From Paenibacillus sp. EZ-K15 (lineage in GTDB: Bacteria; Bacillota; Bacilli; Paenibacillales; Paenibacillaceae), in contig NZ_PDHM01000005.1 of NCBI RefSeq assembly GCF_002573715.1, forward strand, positions 186,001 through 250,000: 64,000 nt of DNA, in the 5' to 3' direction. The position numbers and the translations under genes are program-made. Below are positions 17,658 to 24,944 of the stretch, in pieces (the first letter of the stretch is position 1; each line of letters begins with the position of its first letter). The notes under the pieces are model-generated. The model saw only the letters and a list, made by a program, of their open reading frames with translations, did no database searches and was not told the DNA's origin.

Positions 17658-18491
17658 TCAGCGTTTGTGCTGTTCTTCCCGCATGATGGCGGAAATTTCG
17701 GTTTTTAATGCGATGAAGGACGGATCCATCAGGATGTTTTCCCGGCGCGGGCGGGAGAACGGGACTTCTACCCTTTTCAAAATGGTTCCGGGCCGTGCTG
17801 ACAGGATATAGATGCTGTCCGAGAGGAGCAGCGCCTCCTCGATATGATGGGTAATCATCAGCACCGAACGGCGCGTATCCTCCCATATATCGAGCAGCCA
17901 GCGCTGCATATCGCTGCGCGTCAGCGCATCCAATGCGCTGAACGGTTCGTCCAGGCACATGACTTCCTGGGGACTCATCAGTGCGCGCAGAAAAGCCGCC
18001 CGCTGCTGCATTCCTCCTGAAAGGGTGTGCGGATACGCCTTCTCGAAGCCGGTGAGGCCGGCCCGTTCCATCCAGCTGCGGGCATGTTCCCTGGCAGTGG
18101 ATTTCGTGGTGCCTCTCAGCTCCTCGGGAAGAAGCACATTGTCCTCCACCGTACGCCAAGGGAACAGGGCCGGCTGTTGCGGCATATAGGCGATGCGGCC
18201 TTTTTCCCCGGTCACGTCCTGACCATCCATGAGGACCGAACCCGTATCCTGAGCGGTTAATCCCCCGATGATATGGAAAAGTGTGCTCTTTCCGCTGCCT
18301 GAAGGACCGATCAAGGAGACGAATTCCCCGGGTTGTACCTGAAGCGAAAGGCCATCCAGCACATGCACTTCGCTGCGTCGGTCGCGGAAGGTTTTCCGAA
18401 GGCTGCGAACCTCGAGGGCAGGTGCTGATGAGACCGACGCAGTGGACGGGTCAGCCCCGTCCTGGAGCGGCAGGGATATTTGATGTGTCAT
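17658..18491 (-). CDS. thiZ: Thiamine-precursor ABC transporter ATP-binding protein ThiZ
   Basis: 277 residues of the nitrate/taurine/thiamine-pyrimidine ABC ATPase class. Walker A GPSGSGKST, signature LSGGMQQRAAFLRAL, Walker B VMCLDEPFSALD and the switch His in LMITHHIEEAL are all intact. It energises uptake through the ThiX permease on the cytoplasmic side. Position in a TPP-riboswitch-led operon with ThiY- and ThiX-type proteins supports the substrate class (N-formyl-aminomethylpyrimidine or HMP, by analogy with Bacillus halodurans ThiXYZ). AAGGAGG lies 12 bases before the ATG. Confidence 0.85.
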   Translation of the reverse strand: MTHQISLPLQDGADPSTASVSSAPALEVRSLRKTFRDRRSEVHVLDGLSLQVQPGEFVSLIGPSGSGKSTLFHIIGGLTAQDTGSVLMDGQDVTGEKGRIAYMPQQPALFPWRTVEDNVLLPEELRGTTKSTAREHARSWMERAGLTGFEKAYPHTLSGGMQQRAAFLRALMSPQEVMCLDEPFSALDALTRSDMQRWLLDIWEDTRRSVLMITHHIEEALLLSDSIYILSARPGTILKRVEVPFSRPRRENILMDPSFIALKTEISAIMREEQHKR

Positions 18492-18545
18492 ATCGATAAA
18501 TGGCCTCCTTTCATATAAGATTCGAAATGTCTATTCACAGGGGGC

Positions 18546-19301
18546 TCAGCCTTTTCGGTTCCAGCGGATGAGCCGCTTCTCCAGCAGGGTGATCAGTAGC
18601 ACCATCAGCAGGCTGAGCAAGACGATGACCAGGATGGCAACAAACACCCGATCCGTGCGGTAGCCGGATTTTTGCAGCATCATGTAGTAGCCGATTCCCC
18701 GGTCCGAGCCGATCCATTCCCCGATAACCGCCCCCATGACCGAATAGGTGGCCGCAATTCGAATCCCGGAGAAGATGGAGGGGAGGGCATGCGGCAGCTC
18801 CAGCTTAGTGAAGATTTGCCACGAGGTAGCCCCTGCCATCTGCATATAATTCATCATGGTGCGGTCGGTACGTGCGAGTCCATCCAGGGCCGCAACAGCG
18901 ACAGGGAAGAAGCAGACCAGCATAATCACGATAACCTTGGGCAGCATACCGAAGCCGAACCAAATCATGAGAAGTGGGGCTAGGGCGATTGTCGGCACAT
19001 TTTGGCTAAGAATAAGAAGCGGATAAAGGGCGGTTTTGAGAAAAGGCACCATGTGCAGTGCCAGCGAGATGATTAGGCCGATTGCCGTACCGATCATAAA
19101 GCCGATCAGGGTTAATTGCAGGGTGGCCGCTGTATGTTGGAAGAGACCGGAAGCTCCGGTAACGGCCTCATGCCCGATGGCCGTCGGTGCAGGCAAAATA
19201 AAGGGTTCAATGTCGAACACGGATACTGCGGCCTGCCATACCATCAAAAAGAAGAGGACCGCCACAACGGGCGGCCAAACAGAACTCCACCAGCTTCTCA
19301 T
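18546..19301 (-). CDS. thiX: Thiamine-precursor ABC transporter permease ThiX
   Basis: 251 residues with six membrane segments, of the SsuC/TauC/ThiX permease family. The ATPase-contacting loop is MNYMQMAGATSWQIFTKLELPHALPS, here cited by its core MAGATSWQIF and KLELPHALPS. Its start overlaps the stop of the thiamine-binding protein gene by four bases (ATGA), which implies coupled translation. Works with ThiY (binding) and ThiZ (ATPase). Confidence 0.87.
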   Translation of the reverse strand: MRSWWSSVWPPVVAVLFFLMVWQAAVSVFDIEPFILPAPTAIGHEAVTGASGLFQHTAATLQLTLIGFMIGTAIGLIISLALHMVPFLKTALYPLLILSQNVPTIALAPLLMIWFGFGMLPKVIVIMLVCFFPVAVAALDGLARTDRTMMNYMQMAGATSWQIFTKLELPHALPSIFSGIRIAATYSVMGAVIGEWIGSDRGIGYYMMLQKSGYRTDRVFVAILVIVLLSLLMVLLITLLEKRLIRWNRKG

Positions 19302-19591
19302 GGACGGTATTTCTCAGTCAGCTTATCCATGCTGATGCCGCTTGGATGATGCGCGATTTTGACTTGGGATATGATGCTGGGACTTCCTGCATTCACCAGC
19401 GCCTCGTGCATGCGCTCAACGATCTTGAGCAGCTCGGAGAGCTCTCCTTCCATGGTCGTTTCGAGTGCATGAACCTCGTATTTCACGCCTGATTCCTGAA
19501 TAACTTTGATCGCTTCATCTACATAAGGGATGCTGTCGGTCCCGTTTGGCGTTCTCGGTATTACTTGAATGCTCAAGAGAGTATTCGCCAT
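19298..19591 (-). CDS. MTH1187/YkoF-type thiamine-binding protein
   Basis: 97-residue cytoplasmic protein of the MTH1187 (DUF77) family. Typical features are the N-terminal LLSIQVIPRT strand, YEVHALETTMEGE in the middle and ISQVKIAHHPSG near the C-terminus. Members form small ferredoxin-like oligomers that bind thiamine or pyrimidine precursors. In this operon it may buffer or deliver the imported precursor. AAGGATGAGTTTAT precedes the ATG. Confidence 0.8.
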   Translation of the reverse strand: MANTLLSIQVIPRTPNGTDSIPYVDEAIKVIQESGVKYEVHALETTMEGELSELLKIVERMHEALVNAGSPSIISQVKIAHHPSGISMDKLTEKYRP

Positions 19592-19675
19592 ATAAACTCA
19601 TCCTTTCGTGCAAGCTATGTTGTAATGGAAGAGAGGCGGCCTGCTGCAAAAGCCGTCTCTCTTCTTATAGAGGTT

Positions 19676-19843
19676 GTTCAAAAAGTCCGCTTTTGATCAC
19701 GAAGCGAATCAGGAAGCAGCTCGGCATCGAATCTTGAATTCAGCCGGGCCTTCCGGTGCTCACGTACCCAAAACGTACGCTCCGCTCCTGACGTCCCTAG
19801 CTTCATCCAACCTTCTCGGTGCTGAAAATCGACCTTTTTGAAC
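19676..19843. repeat. 168-bp repeat element with inverted termini inside the thi operon
   Basis: The gap 19592-19865 has no gene. It holds a weak hairpin at 19631-19661 (GAGAGGCGGC / GCCGTCTCTC) and then an element bounded by GTTCAAAAAG (19676-19685) and its exact complement CTTTTTGAAC (19834-19843). The interior is GC-richer and non-coding. It looks like a MITE-like or other dispersed intergenic repeat of Paenibacillus; only one copy lies in this window. Confidence 0.55.
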
Positions 19844-19865
19844 ACTCACTTAAATAGAAATAACC

Positions 19866-20897
19866 TTATGGCTTCTCCGGTAAAAATTCATTGGTAAATG
19901 CGCGGTCTGCGTCAAGTTCCTTCTCAAGCAGCTTGCGCTCAAACATCCAGTCTGCGTACCCCGACCATACTTCGGCTTTCTGTTCGCCCCAGCGGGATGC
20001 ATCGTCCTGATAACGGGGGCTCAGCCATTTCTGGCTGGCGAGAACCAGTTCGGCATCCAGGTCAGGAACGGCCTTCGTCAGCAGGGCTGCTGCATCTTCA
20101 GGATGTTGAATCGCATAGTCATAACCTTTTGAAGTTGCCCGCATGAACGCTTTGACAAGCTCAGGGTCCTCCTGGATCAGCTTCTCGTTCGTTACGATCA
20201 CCGGTGTATAATAATCAAGCTGCTCAGAGTAGTCCTTCACATAAATCATGTCAAGCGGCTCATTGCGAAGCTCGGCTTCAATACCCGTCCAAGCATAGAA
20301 GATCCAGGCAAAATCAATGTCGCGTTTGACGGCCGTAAAATAATCGGCATCGCCCATATTAACCATATTCACCTTGCTGACATCGGCACCATCGATCTCC
20401 ATGATGGATTTCATGACTGCTTCCTCTACAGGCGAGCCCCAGCCGCCATAGGATTTCCCTTCAAAATCGCCTGCCTTCACGATGCCTTTGTCCTTGGGGG
20501 CGGCAAATCCGGATGTATTATGCTGAATGATCGCTGCAATGGAAACGAGCGGCAATCCTTGGGTTCTGGCAAGCGTTACGCCTTCCTGATAGCTGATGCC
20601 AAACGGCACATTGCCGGATGCGACCAGCGTATCCGTTCCGCCTGCTCCCGGCTGGACGATCTGGACATTAAGCCCTTCTTCCTCATAATACCCAAGCTCC
20701 TTCGCTGCATACAGGCCGGTGTGATTCGTATTGGCGGACCAATCGAGCATCAGCTGTACATCGCGGAGTTTCCCGGGAGTCTGACTGTCTTCGCCTTCGG
20801 CACCTGTTTTCTTGTTCTCTCCGCTTGTGCCGCATCCAGACGCAACCATCAGCAGGATGCAAGCGAGAAGCAGTGGAATCCATTTTCCCTTCTTCAT
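19866..20897 (-). CDS. thiY: Thiamine-pyrimidine ABC transporter substrate-binding lipoprotein ThiY
   Basis: 343 residues. Lipoprotein signal with lipobox MVASGC, then an NMT1/THI5-like periplasmic-binding fold (VQLMLDWSANTNHTGLYAAK, and QPGAGGTDTLVASGNVPFGI). It captures a thiamine pyrimidine precursor outside the membrane for ThiX/ThiZ. First gene of the operon, 47 bases after the riboswitch terminator. Start 20897 is fixed by AAGGAGAGAAGAAACG; the upstream in-frame region runs into the riboswitch and is not translated. Confidence 0.88.
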   Translation of the reverse strand: MKKGKWIPLLLACILLMVASGCGTSGENKKTGAEGEDSQTPGKLRDVQLMLDWSANTNHTGLYAAKELGYYEEEGLNVQIVQPGAGGTDTLVASGNVPFGISYQEGVTLARTQGLPLVSIAAIIQHNTSGFAAPKDKGIVKAGDFEGKSYGGWGSPVEEAVMKSIMEIDGADVSKVNMVNMGDADYFTAVKRDIDFAWIFYAWTGIEAELRNEPLDMIYVKDYSEQLDYYTPVIVTNEKLIQEDPELVKAFMRATSKGYDYAIQHPEDAAALLTKAVPDLDAELVLASQKWLSPRYQDDASRWGEQKAEVWSGYADWMFERKLLEKELDADRAFTNEFLPEKP

Positions 20898-20944
20898 CGT
20901 TTCTTCTCTCCTTTGAATTCTCTTTCTATTACCTCGTAACTCCA

Positions 20945-20974
20945 TAAAAAAACGCCCTGATGATATCAGGACGC
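20945..20974 (-). terminator. Expression-platform terminator of the TPP riboswitch
   Basis: CGTCCTGAT and ATCAGGGCG arms around ATC, followed on the minus strand by TTTTTTT. It lies between the aptamer and thiY, so TPP binding should favour termination. Confidence 0.85.
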
Positions 20975-21023
20975 ATGACGGCGTAAGTGTATACCACGGC
21001 AAATAAATAGCTGCCGCAAACAT

Positions 21024-21116
21024 GGGCTTCCTACGCTGGCATTACCCAGATCAGGTGTAAGGGTCAGTATCATATCGGATACACTCTCAGCCGGCCAAAT
21101 TCCAGCTCCCCCGGTA
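21024..21116 (-). promoter_or_regulatory. TPP riboswitch (THI element)
   Basis: On the minus strand the conserved aptamer segments occur in order: GGGGGAGCTGG, GGCTGAGAGTG, ACCTGATCTGGGTAATGCCA and GCGTAGGAAG. CTGAGA and the TGATCTGG.TAATGCCAGCG core are diagnostic for the thiamine pyrophosphate aptamer. High TPP should switch off thiY and the genes behind it through the downstream terminator. Confidence 0.95.
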
Positions 21117-21145
21117 TTTATGAAGTTTCGATCATTACATCCGCT

Positions 21146-21175
21146 ATTATAGTCCTAACACAGCAGACCTGTCTA
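21146..21175 (-). promoter_or_regulatory. SigA-type promoter of the thi operon, with overlapping hairpin
   Basis: On the minus strand TAGACA (21170-21175), 18-base spacer, TATAAT (21146-21151), 30 bases before the aptamer. The -35 lies in the arm of an inverted repeat GACCTGTCT / AGACAGGTC (21166-21203), which may be the terminator of the VOC gene. Confidence 0.6.
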
Positions 21176-21294
21176 GTTCGAAGAGGCGCGAACGAGACAG
21201 GTCTTTGTTTAGAACACTAATGCAATGGGAGAATTAATTGATGCTATGAACCTTTCACAAGATAAAGTATTTGAATACGGTTTCTACACAGAGG

Positions 21295-21678
21295 TTAGCG
21301 CTGGAAGAACTCAATCCATTCCCCTTCGGGACCATGTACGAAGAAATAACGGAAACCGTTCGGTAGCGTCACGATTTCCTCGTCCAAGTGAGGAACGTCA
21401 AGTCTCTGCACACGGGCATATTCCTCTTCAATGTTATCCGTGCTGACTGCAAAATGATGTACCGTTCCTTCCGAAGGGAGCGTGTCGCTATATCCCTGAA
21501 TAAGCTCGACTTCCGTCTCGTTGCTGCCGTTAAATCCTAGGAACGCCAGCTGGATGACGCCATTGGTATGGGTCAGGCGATCCTTCAATTCAAGTCCAAC
21601 TACGGATGTATAGAAGGCGATTGTAGCTTCAAGGTCCCGGACAACGATACCAACATGATCTAATCGTTTCTGTGACAT
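21295..21678 (-). CDS. VOC-superfamily (glyoxalase-fold) protein
   Basis: 127 residues with two beta-alpha-beta-beta-beta modules. Candidate metal residues are in RLDHVGIVVRDLE (His), EVELIQGY (Glu), VHHFAVST (His) and GEWIEFFQ (Glu), the pattern of methylmalonyl-CoA epimerase and glyoxalase-like enzymes. AAGGGTGTTGAACC precedes the ATG. Neighbours give no pathway link, so the substrate is open; a lactoylglutathione-lyase-like or epimerase activity is possible. Confidence 0.78.
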   Translation of the reverse strand: MSQKRLDHVGIVVRDLEATIAFYTSVVGLELKDRLTHTNGVIQLAFLGFNGSNETEVELIQGYSDTLPSEGTVHHFAVSTDNIEEEYARVQRLDVPHLDEEIVTLPNGFRYFFVHGPEGEWIEFFQR

Positions 21679-21913
21679 GGTTCAACACCCTTCCGATTCA
21701 TATAAGATATGACAGAAATATTATCATATAATTCCTATACGTCAAGTGGGTGTTATATTGTTCGTGCAGAGGCTAATAAGATGATTTTTCTTTCATTTCC
21801 TCATCTTTACTTTTGGGTGGGCAAAAAGTATCATGAGAAATAGAAATGTTAATTCAAAAGACCTAACACACTTAAAGTGAACCAGCTTACCTTTTGGCCG
21901 AGGAGGAATGCTT

Positions 21914-23452
21914 ATGAGTCCAACTCCAGCAGATCATCTGTGGATTCGACTCGCCATAATATATGCATTCATTCAGATAATGATCGCTCTGTGGATGCCT
22001 GATGCTTTATCGCTTCAGCGTGTTCTAGTCATTATTTCTCCTGCAGCCGCTTCCGTTTATTTAATGCGGATTCGTCGGCGTTTTGAGGTTCATCTTCGCA
22101 GGTTTTGGCTTATTGTGAGTCTCGGATTGATGGGGGAGGCAGTGGCCCGAACCCTCCACGCATGCAATATTTGGTTTGGAAAAGAGAGCGCTTTCCCGCC
22201 GGTTCTAACCCATTTGTTCTGGGGGCTCGAACTTATCCTGTTCGCAAGTTCTCTCATTTATTTATTCCGGCATGTTCAGGGTTCGTTTCGGGGGCTGCGG
22301 TTTATGCTGGATATCGTGATTGTTGGCATAGCGGTCATGACGGTAGGATGGGAATATTTCATCAAGCCTGAGCTTCAGGGTCTGGCCCATGAGGCAGTAT
22401 GGGGAAACCTTTGGGTGGACATGCTGTATCCACTGTGCGCAATGGTACTTATTTTTTTTACACTGGTGTTGTATTTTAATACCGGACAGTTAAGGAAATG
22501 GGCGGCCATCCTGTTATGTCTTGGCGGAAGTACATTTATTGCCGGAGATGTTCTGTACATCTATCTCGTTGATCTTTTGGATATCGAGGTTCGCTCTTAC
22601 CTGTATCCACTCTATACGTTATCGGTATTTTTCATTAGTTTCGCAGGCGGACAGTCCGCTCCTGATACCCGTAATCCATCTGTTGGCGAGCGGGAGCCGC
22701 GTTCAATCGGAAACCTGATCGTAAGGTACCTGCTTCCCTACAGCGTGCTCGGCGGGATGTTTGCCCTTATGGCGCAGCATTTTGGAGGGTGGAATGGACT
22801 GTTTACCGGTCTATCTCTGTGCGTTATCCTGATCCTATTCAGGCAGATTTTGATCCAGTTCGAGAACGACCGCTTGTTTGATCGACTGCATGAAAGTCTG
22901 ATGCAGAGTGAATCCCTGGCACATCGCGATGATCTTACGGGTCTGTATAATCGTCGTTATTTTAATGCAAGGCTGTCAAGTTCGCTGAAGGAGGCGGACC
23001 GCACAGGTTCCCGTGTAGGCTTGCTGTATATGGATATGAACCGTTTCAAACGAGTCAATGATCGTTACGGCCACCGTGCCGGCGATTTGTTGATACGAAA
23101 GGTTGCAGACCGGCTTCAATCACTCGAATCCAAGGGAGTTTTGGTTTCCCGTTTAGGTGGAGACGAATTCACCGTCATGATCCATCCGGCAGGCGATGAT
23201 CAGGAGCTGATCTGGATGGCGGAGGAGATCTGGACGATGCTTAGTGAGCCGTACGAGCTGGAAGGGCATGAGGTCCGGACCACGCCGAGTATCGGTATTG
23301 CGGTTTATCCAGATCATGCCAGAAATGACCAGGAGCTGATTGGTCGTGCGGATGCAGCGATGTATGCGGCGAAGGAACGGAACGCCCCCTGGCATTTTGA
23401 TGTAGAGCGGACGATGCTGCTGCAGCTTTTGGATCAAAAGGTGAGTAGATGA
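21914..23452 (+). CDS. Membrane diguanylate cyclase (GGDEF)
   Basis: 512 residues. The N-terminal 300 residues hold about eight membrane segments of no recognised sensor family; the C-terminal GGDEF domain carries an intact GGDEF at 415-419 (SRLGGDEFTVMI) and the nucleotide-binding DMNRFKRVND. It should make c-di-GMP from GTP at the membrane. I chose ATG 21914, eight bases after GAGGAGGA; the ATG at 21908 abuts the ribosome site. The EAL gene follows 205 bases downstream on the same strand, suggesting opposed enzymes at one locus. Confidence 0.88.
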   Translation: MSPTPADHLWIRLAIIYAFIQIMIALWMPDALSLQRVLVIISPAAASVYLMRIRRRFEVHLRRFWLIVSLGLMGEAVARTLHACNIWFGKESAFPPVLTHLFWGLELILFASSLIYLFRHVQGSFRGLRFMLDIVIVGIAVMTVGWEYFIKPELQGLAHEAVWGNLWVDMLYPLCAMVLIFFTLVLYFNTGQLRKWAAILLCLGGSTFIAGDVLYIYLVDLLDIEVRSYLYPLYTLSVFFISFAGGQSAPDTRNPSVGEREPRSIGNLIVRYLLPYSVLGGMFALMAQHFGGWNGLFTGLSLCVILILFRQILIQFENDRLFDRLHESLMQSESLAHRDDLTGLYNRRYFNARLSSSLKEADRTGSRVGLLYMDMNRFKRVNDRYGHRAGDLLIRKVADRLQSLESKGVLVSRLGGDEFTVMIHPAGDDQELIWMAEEIWTMLSEPYELEGHEVRTTPSIGIAVYPDHARNDQELIGRADAAMYAAKERNAPWHFDVERTMLLQLLDQKVSR

Positions 23453-23657
23453 ATGTATGACCACAGTATCGACAATAGGTTGTTAAAAGCAATATAAGTC
23501 GATTTTTGTAGAATTTGGCGTAATCATTGCACGAATCTTGCGCATTTCTCTTAAAATAGGTCATAACTTCGATATAAAATCCATAAAATGCAAAGAAATC
23601 ATATTCAAAATGCCGATAAGAAGCATAGTGAGAGCTAGCTTGCCAAGGAGGACGAAC

Positions 23658-24692
23658 ATGATTTGCGACAATTGCAGCACCTTTGAACCGATTGAGGACC
23701 AGGGGACCATTCATATGAAGCCTGCAAGTGGTGAGCTTATTCAATTGCTGGCAGTGAACGGCTACACGGTACAAGAGAACAATGAGGGTTGCGCTGTGAA
23801 CTACAAGGTACGTGCGGACCTGATCTCTATGATGAAGTGTCTGCAGCCCCTTCCGCTGAAGATTCGTCAAGAGCTGTCCTTCTGTGTTACCGGTGGAGAA
23901 GCTCCGCAAATCCGGCATTCGTGGACCCCTATGCAGAAGTTCGAACTGCAGATGGAGCATTACGATATGGTGAGTATCATTTTACATAAGCAGTTTACGA
24001 GCTACATGCAGCCCATCGTGGATACATCCGAGCAGATCGTGGCCTATGAATTTCTCCTTCGTCCGGTAGAATGGGGAGCCAGGTTCCAGCCGTATGAGCT
24101 GTTTGAGACAGCCCGTAAAACCGGATTGCATGCATTTCTGGACCGGGCAGCACGAACCAGTGCCATTGAGACCAGTGCCGAGTGGCTTCCTCTCGGCGTG
24201 AAGCGATTCGTGAACTTCCTGCCATCCTCCATATATGATGCGCAGATGTGTCTAAGCCACACCTTTAATACCATAGACAGGCTCCATCTGGATCCGAGGG
24301 ATTTCGTATTTGAGGTCGTGGAAACCGAGCGGATTGATGATGTTAAGCATTTGCAATCGATTTTCGAGGTTTATCGCAGTCATGGAATCTCGGTAGCCAT
24401 GGATGACGTCGGCGCAGGATATTCCACATTGGAGCAGATGATTAAGCTTAAGCCGGATTATGTAAAAATCGACCGGAGTCTGATCGACCATTGCGATCGT
24501 AATCCCGCCCAGCAGAAGCAGCTCAAAATGATCACCAACATGGCTCATGATTTTGGGGCCATGGTGCTGGCTGAAGGCATTGAGAGACGGGAGGAGTTTC
24601 ATTTTTGCCGAGAAATCGGGATCGAGCTCTCGCAGGGGTATTTGTTTGGGAAGCCATCTGAACGGCCTCCGCGTGACCTCATTCTCAACTAA
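23658..24692 (+). CDS. EAL-domain c-di-GMP phosphodiesterase
   Basis: 344 residues. The EAL domain occupies about 105-344 with the usual catalytic and metal residues in place: Glu131 (the motif reads EFL rather than EAL), Asn186, Glu219, Asp249-Asp250, Lys270 and Glu306. Hydrolysis of c-di-GMP to pGpG is therefore likely. The N-terminal 100 residues contain a CDNC pair and no membrane segment, so the protein should be cytoplasmic, possibly with a small sensory module. ATG 23658 follows AAGGAGGACGAAC; no good ribosome site supports the longer frame. Confidence 0.88.
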   Translation: MICDNCSTFEPIEDQGTIHMKPASGELIQLLAVNGYTVQENNEGCAVNYKVRADLISMMKCLQPLPLKIRQELSFCVTGGEAPQIRHSWTPMQKFELQMEHYDMVSIILHKQFTSYMQPIVDTSEQIVAYEFLLRPVEWGARFQPYELFETARKTGLHAFLDRAARTSAIETSAEWLPLGVKRFVNFLPSSIYDAQMCLSHTFNTIDRLHLDPRDFVFEVVETERIDDVKHLQSIFEVYRSHGISVAMDDVGAGYSTLEQMIKLKPDYVKIDRSLIDHCDRNPAQQKQLKMITNMAHDFGAMVLAEGIERREEFHFCREIGIELSQGYLFGKPSERPPRDLILN

Positions 24693-24864
24693 TCTATTCA
24701 TAGCATACATAATCGGTAATTCCCCCCGCTATCTTGATGCGGAGCTTTGGCATCTGGTTGCCGCAGCCTTCGGCTGAGTTCGGACAATACAGATGCTTGG
24801 CATGGATGAAGACGGGTCCTTCAAGAAGGAGTAATGATGTCTGAAGGAGCCTGTTTTCTGTAAG

Positions 24865-24905
24865 AACAAGAGCCCTGGAGTGTTTCTCCAGGGCTCTTGT
24901 TTTTA
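24865..24905. terminator. Strong bidirectional terminator between the EAL and maltose phosphorylase genes
   Basis: AACAAGAGCCCTGGAG and CTCCAGGGCTCTTGTT form a 16-bp stem with a 5-base loop, with T-runs on both strands. Confidence 0.9.
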
Positions 24906-24944
24906 TATAGTTCGGAGTAGCCATTGATTGAACAAGCATGCTTG

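Noticed and set aside
19592..19675. Terminator splitting the thi operon
   Set aside because: The GAGAGGCGGC/GCCGTCTCTC hairpin has no T-run on the minus strand, so it is not counted as a clear terminator.
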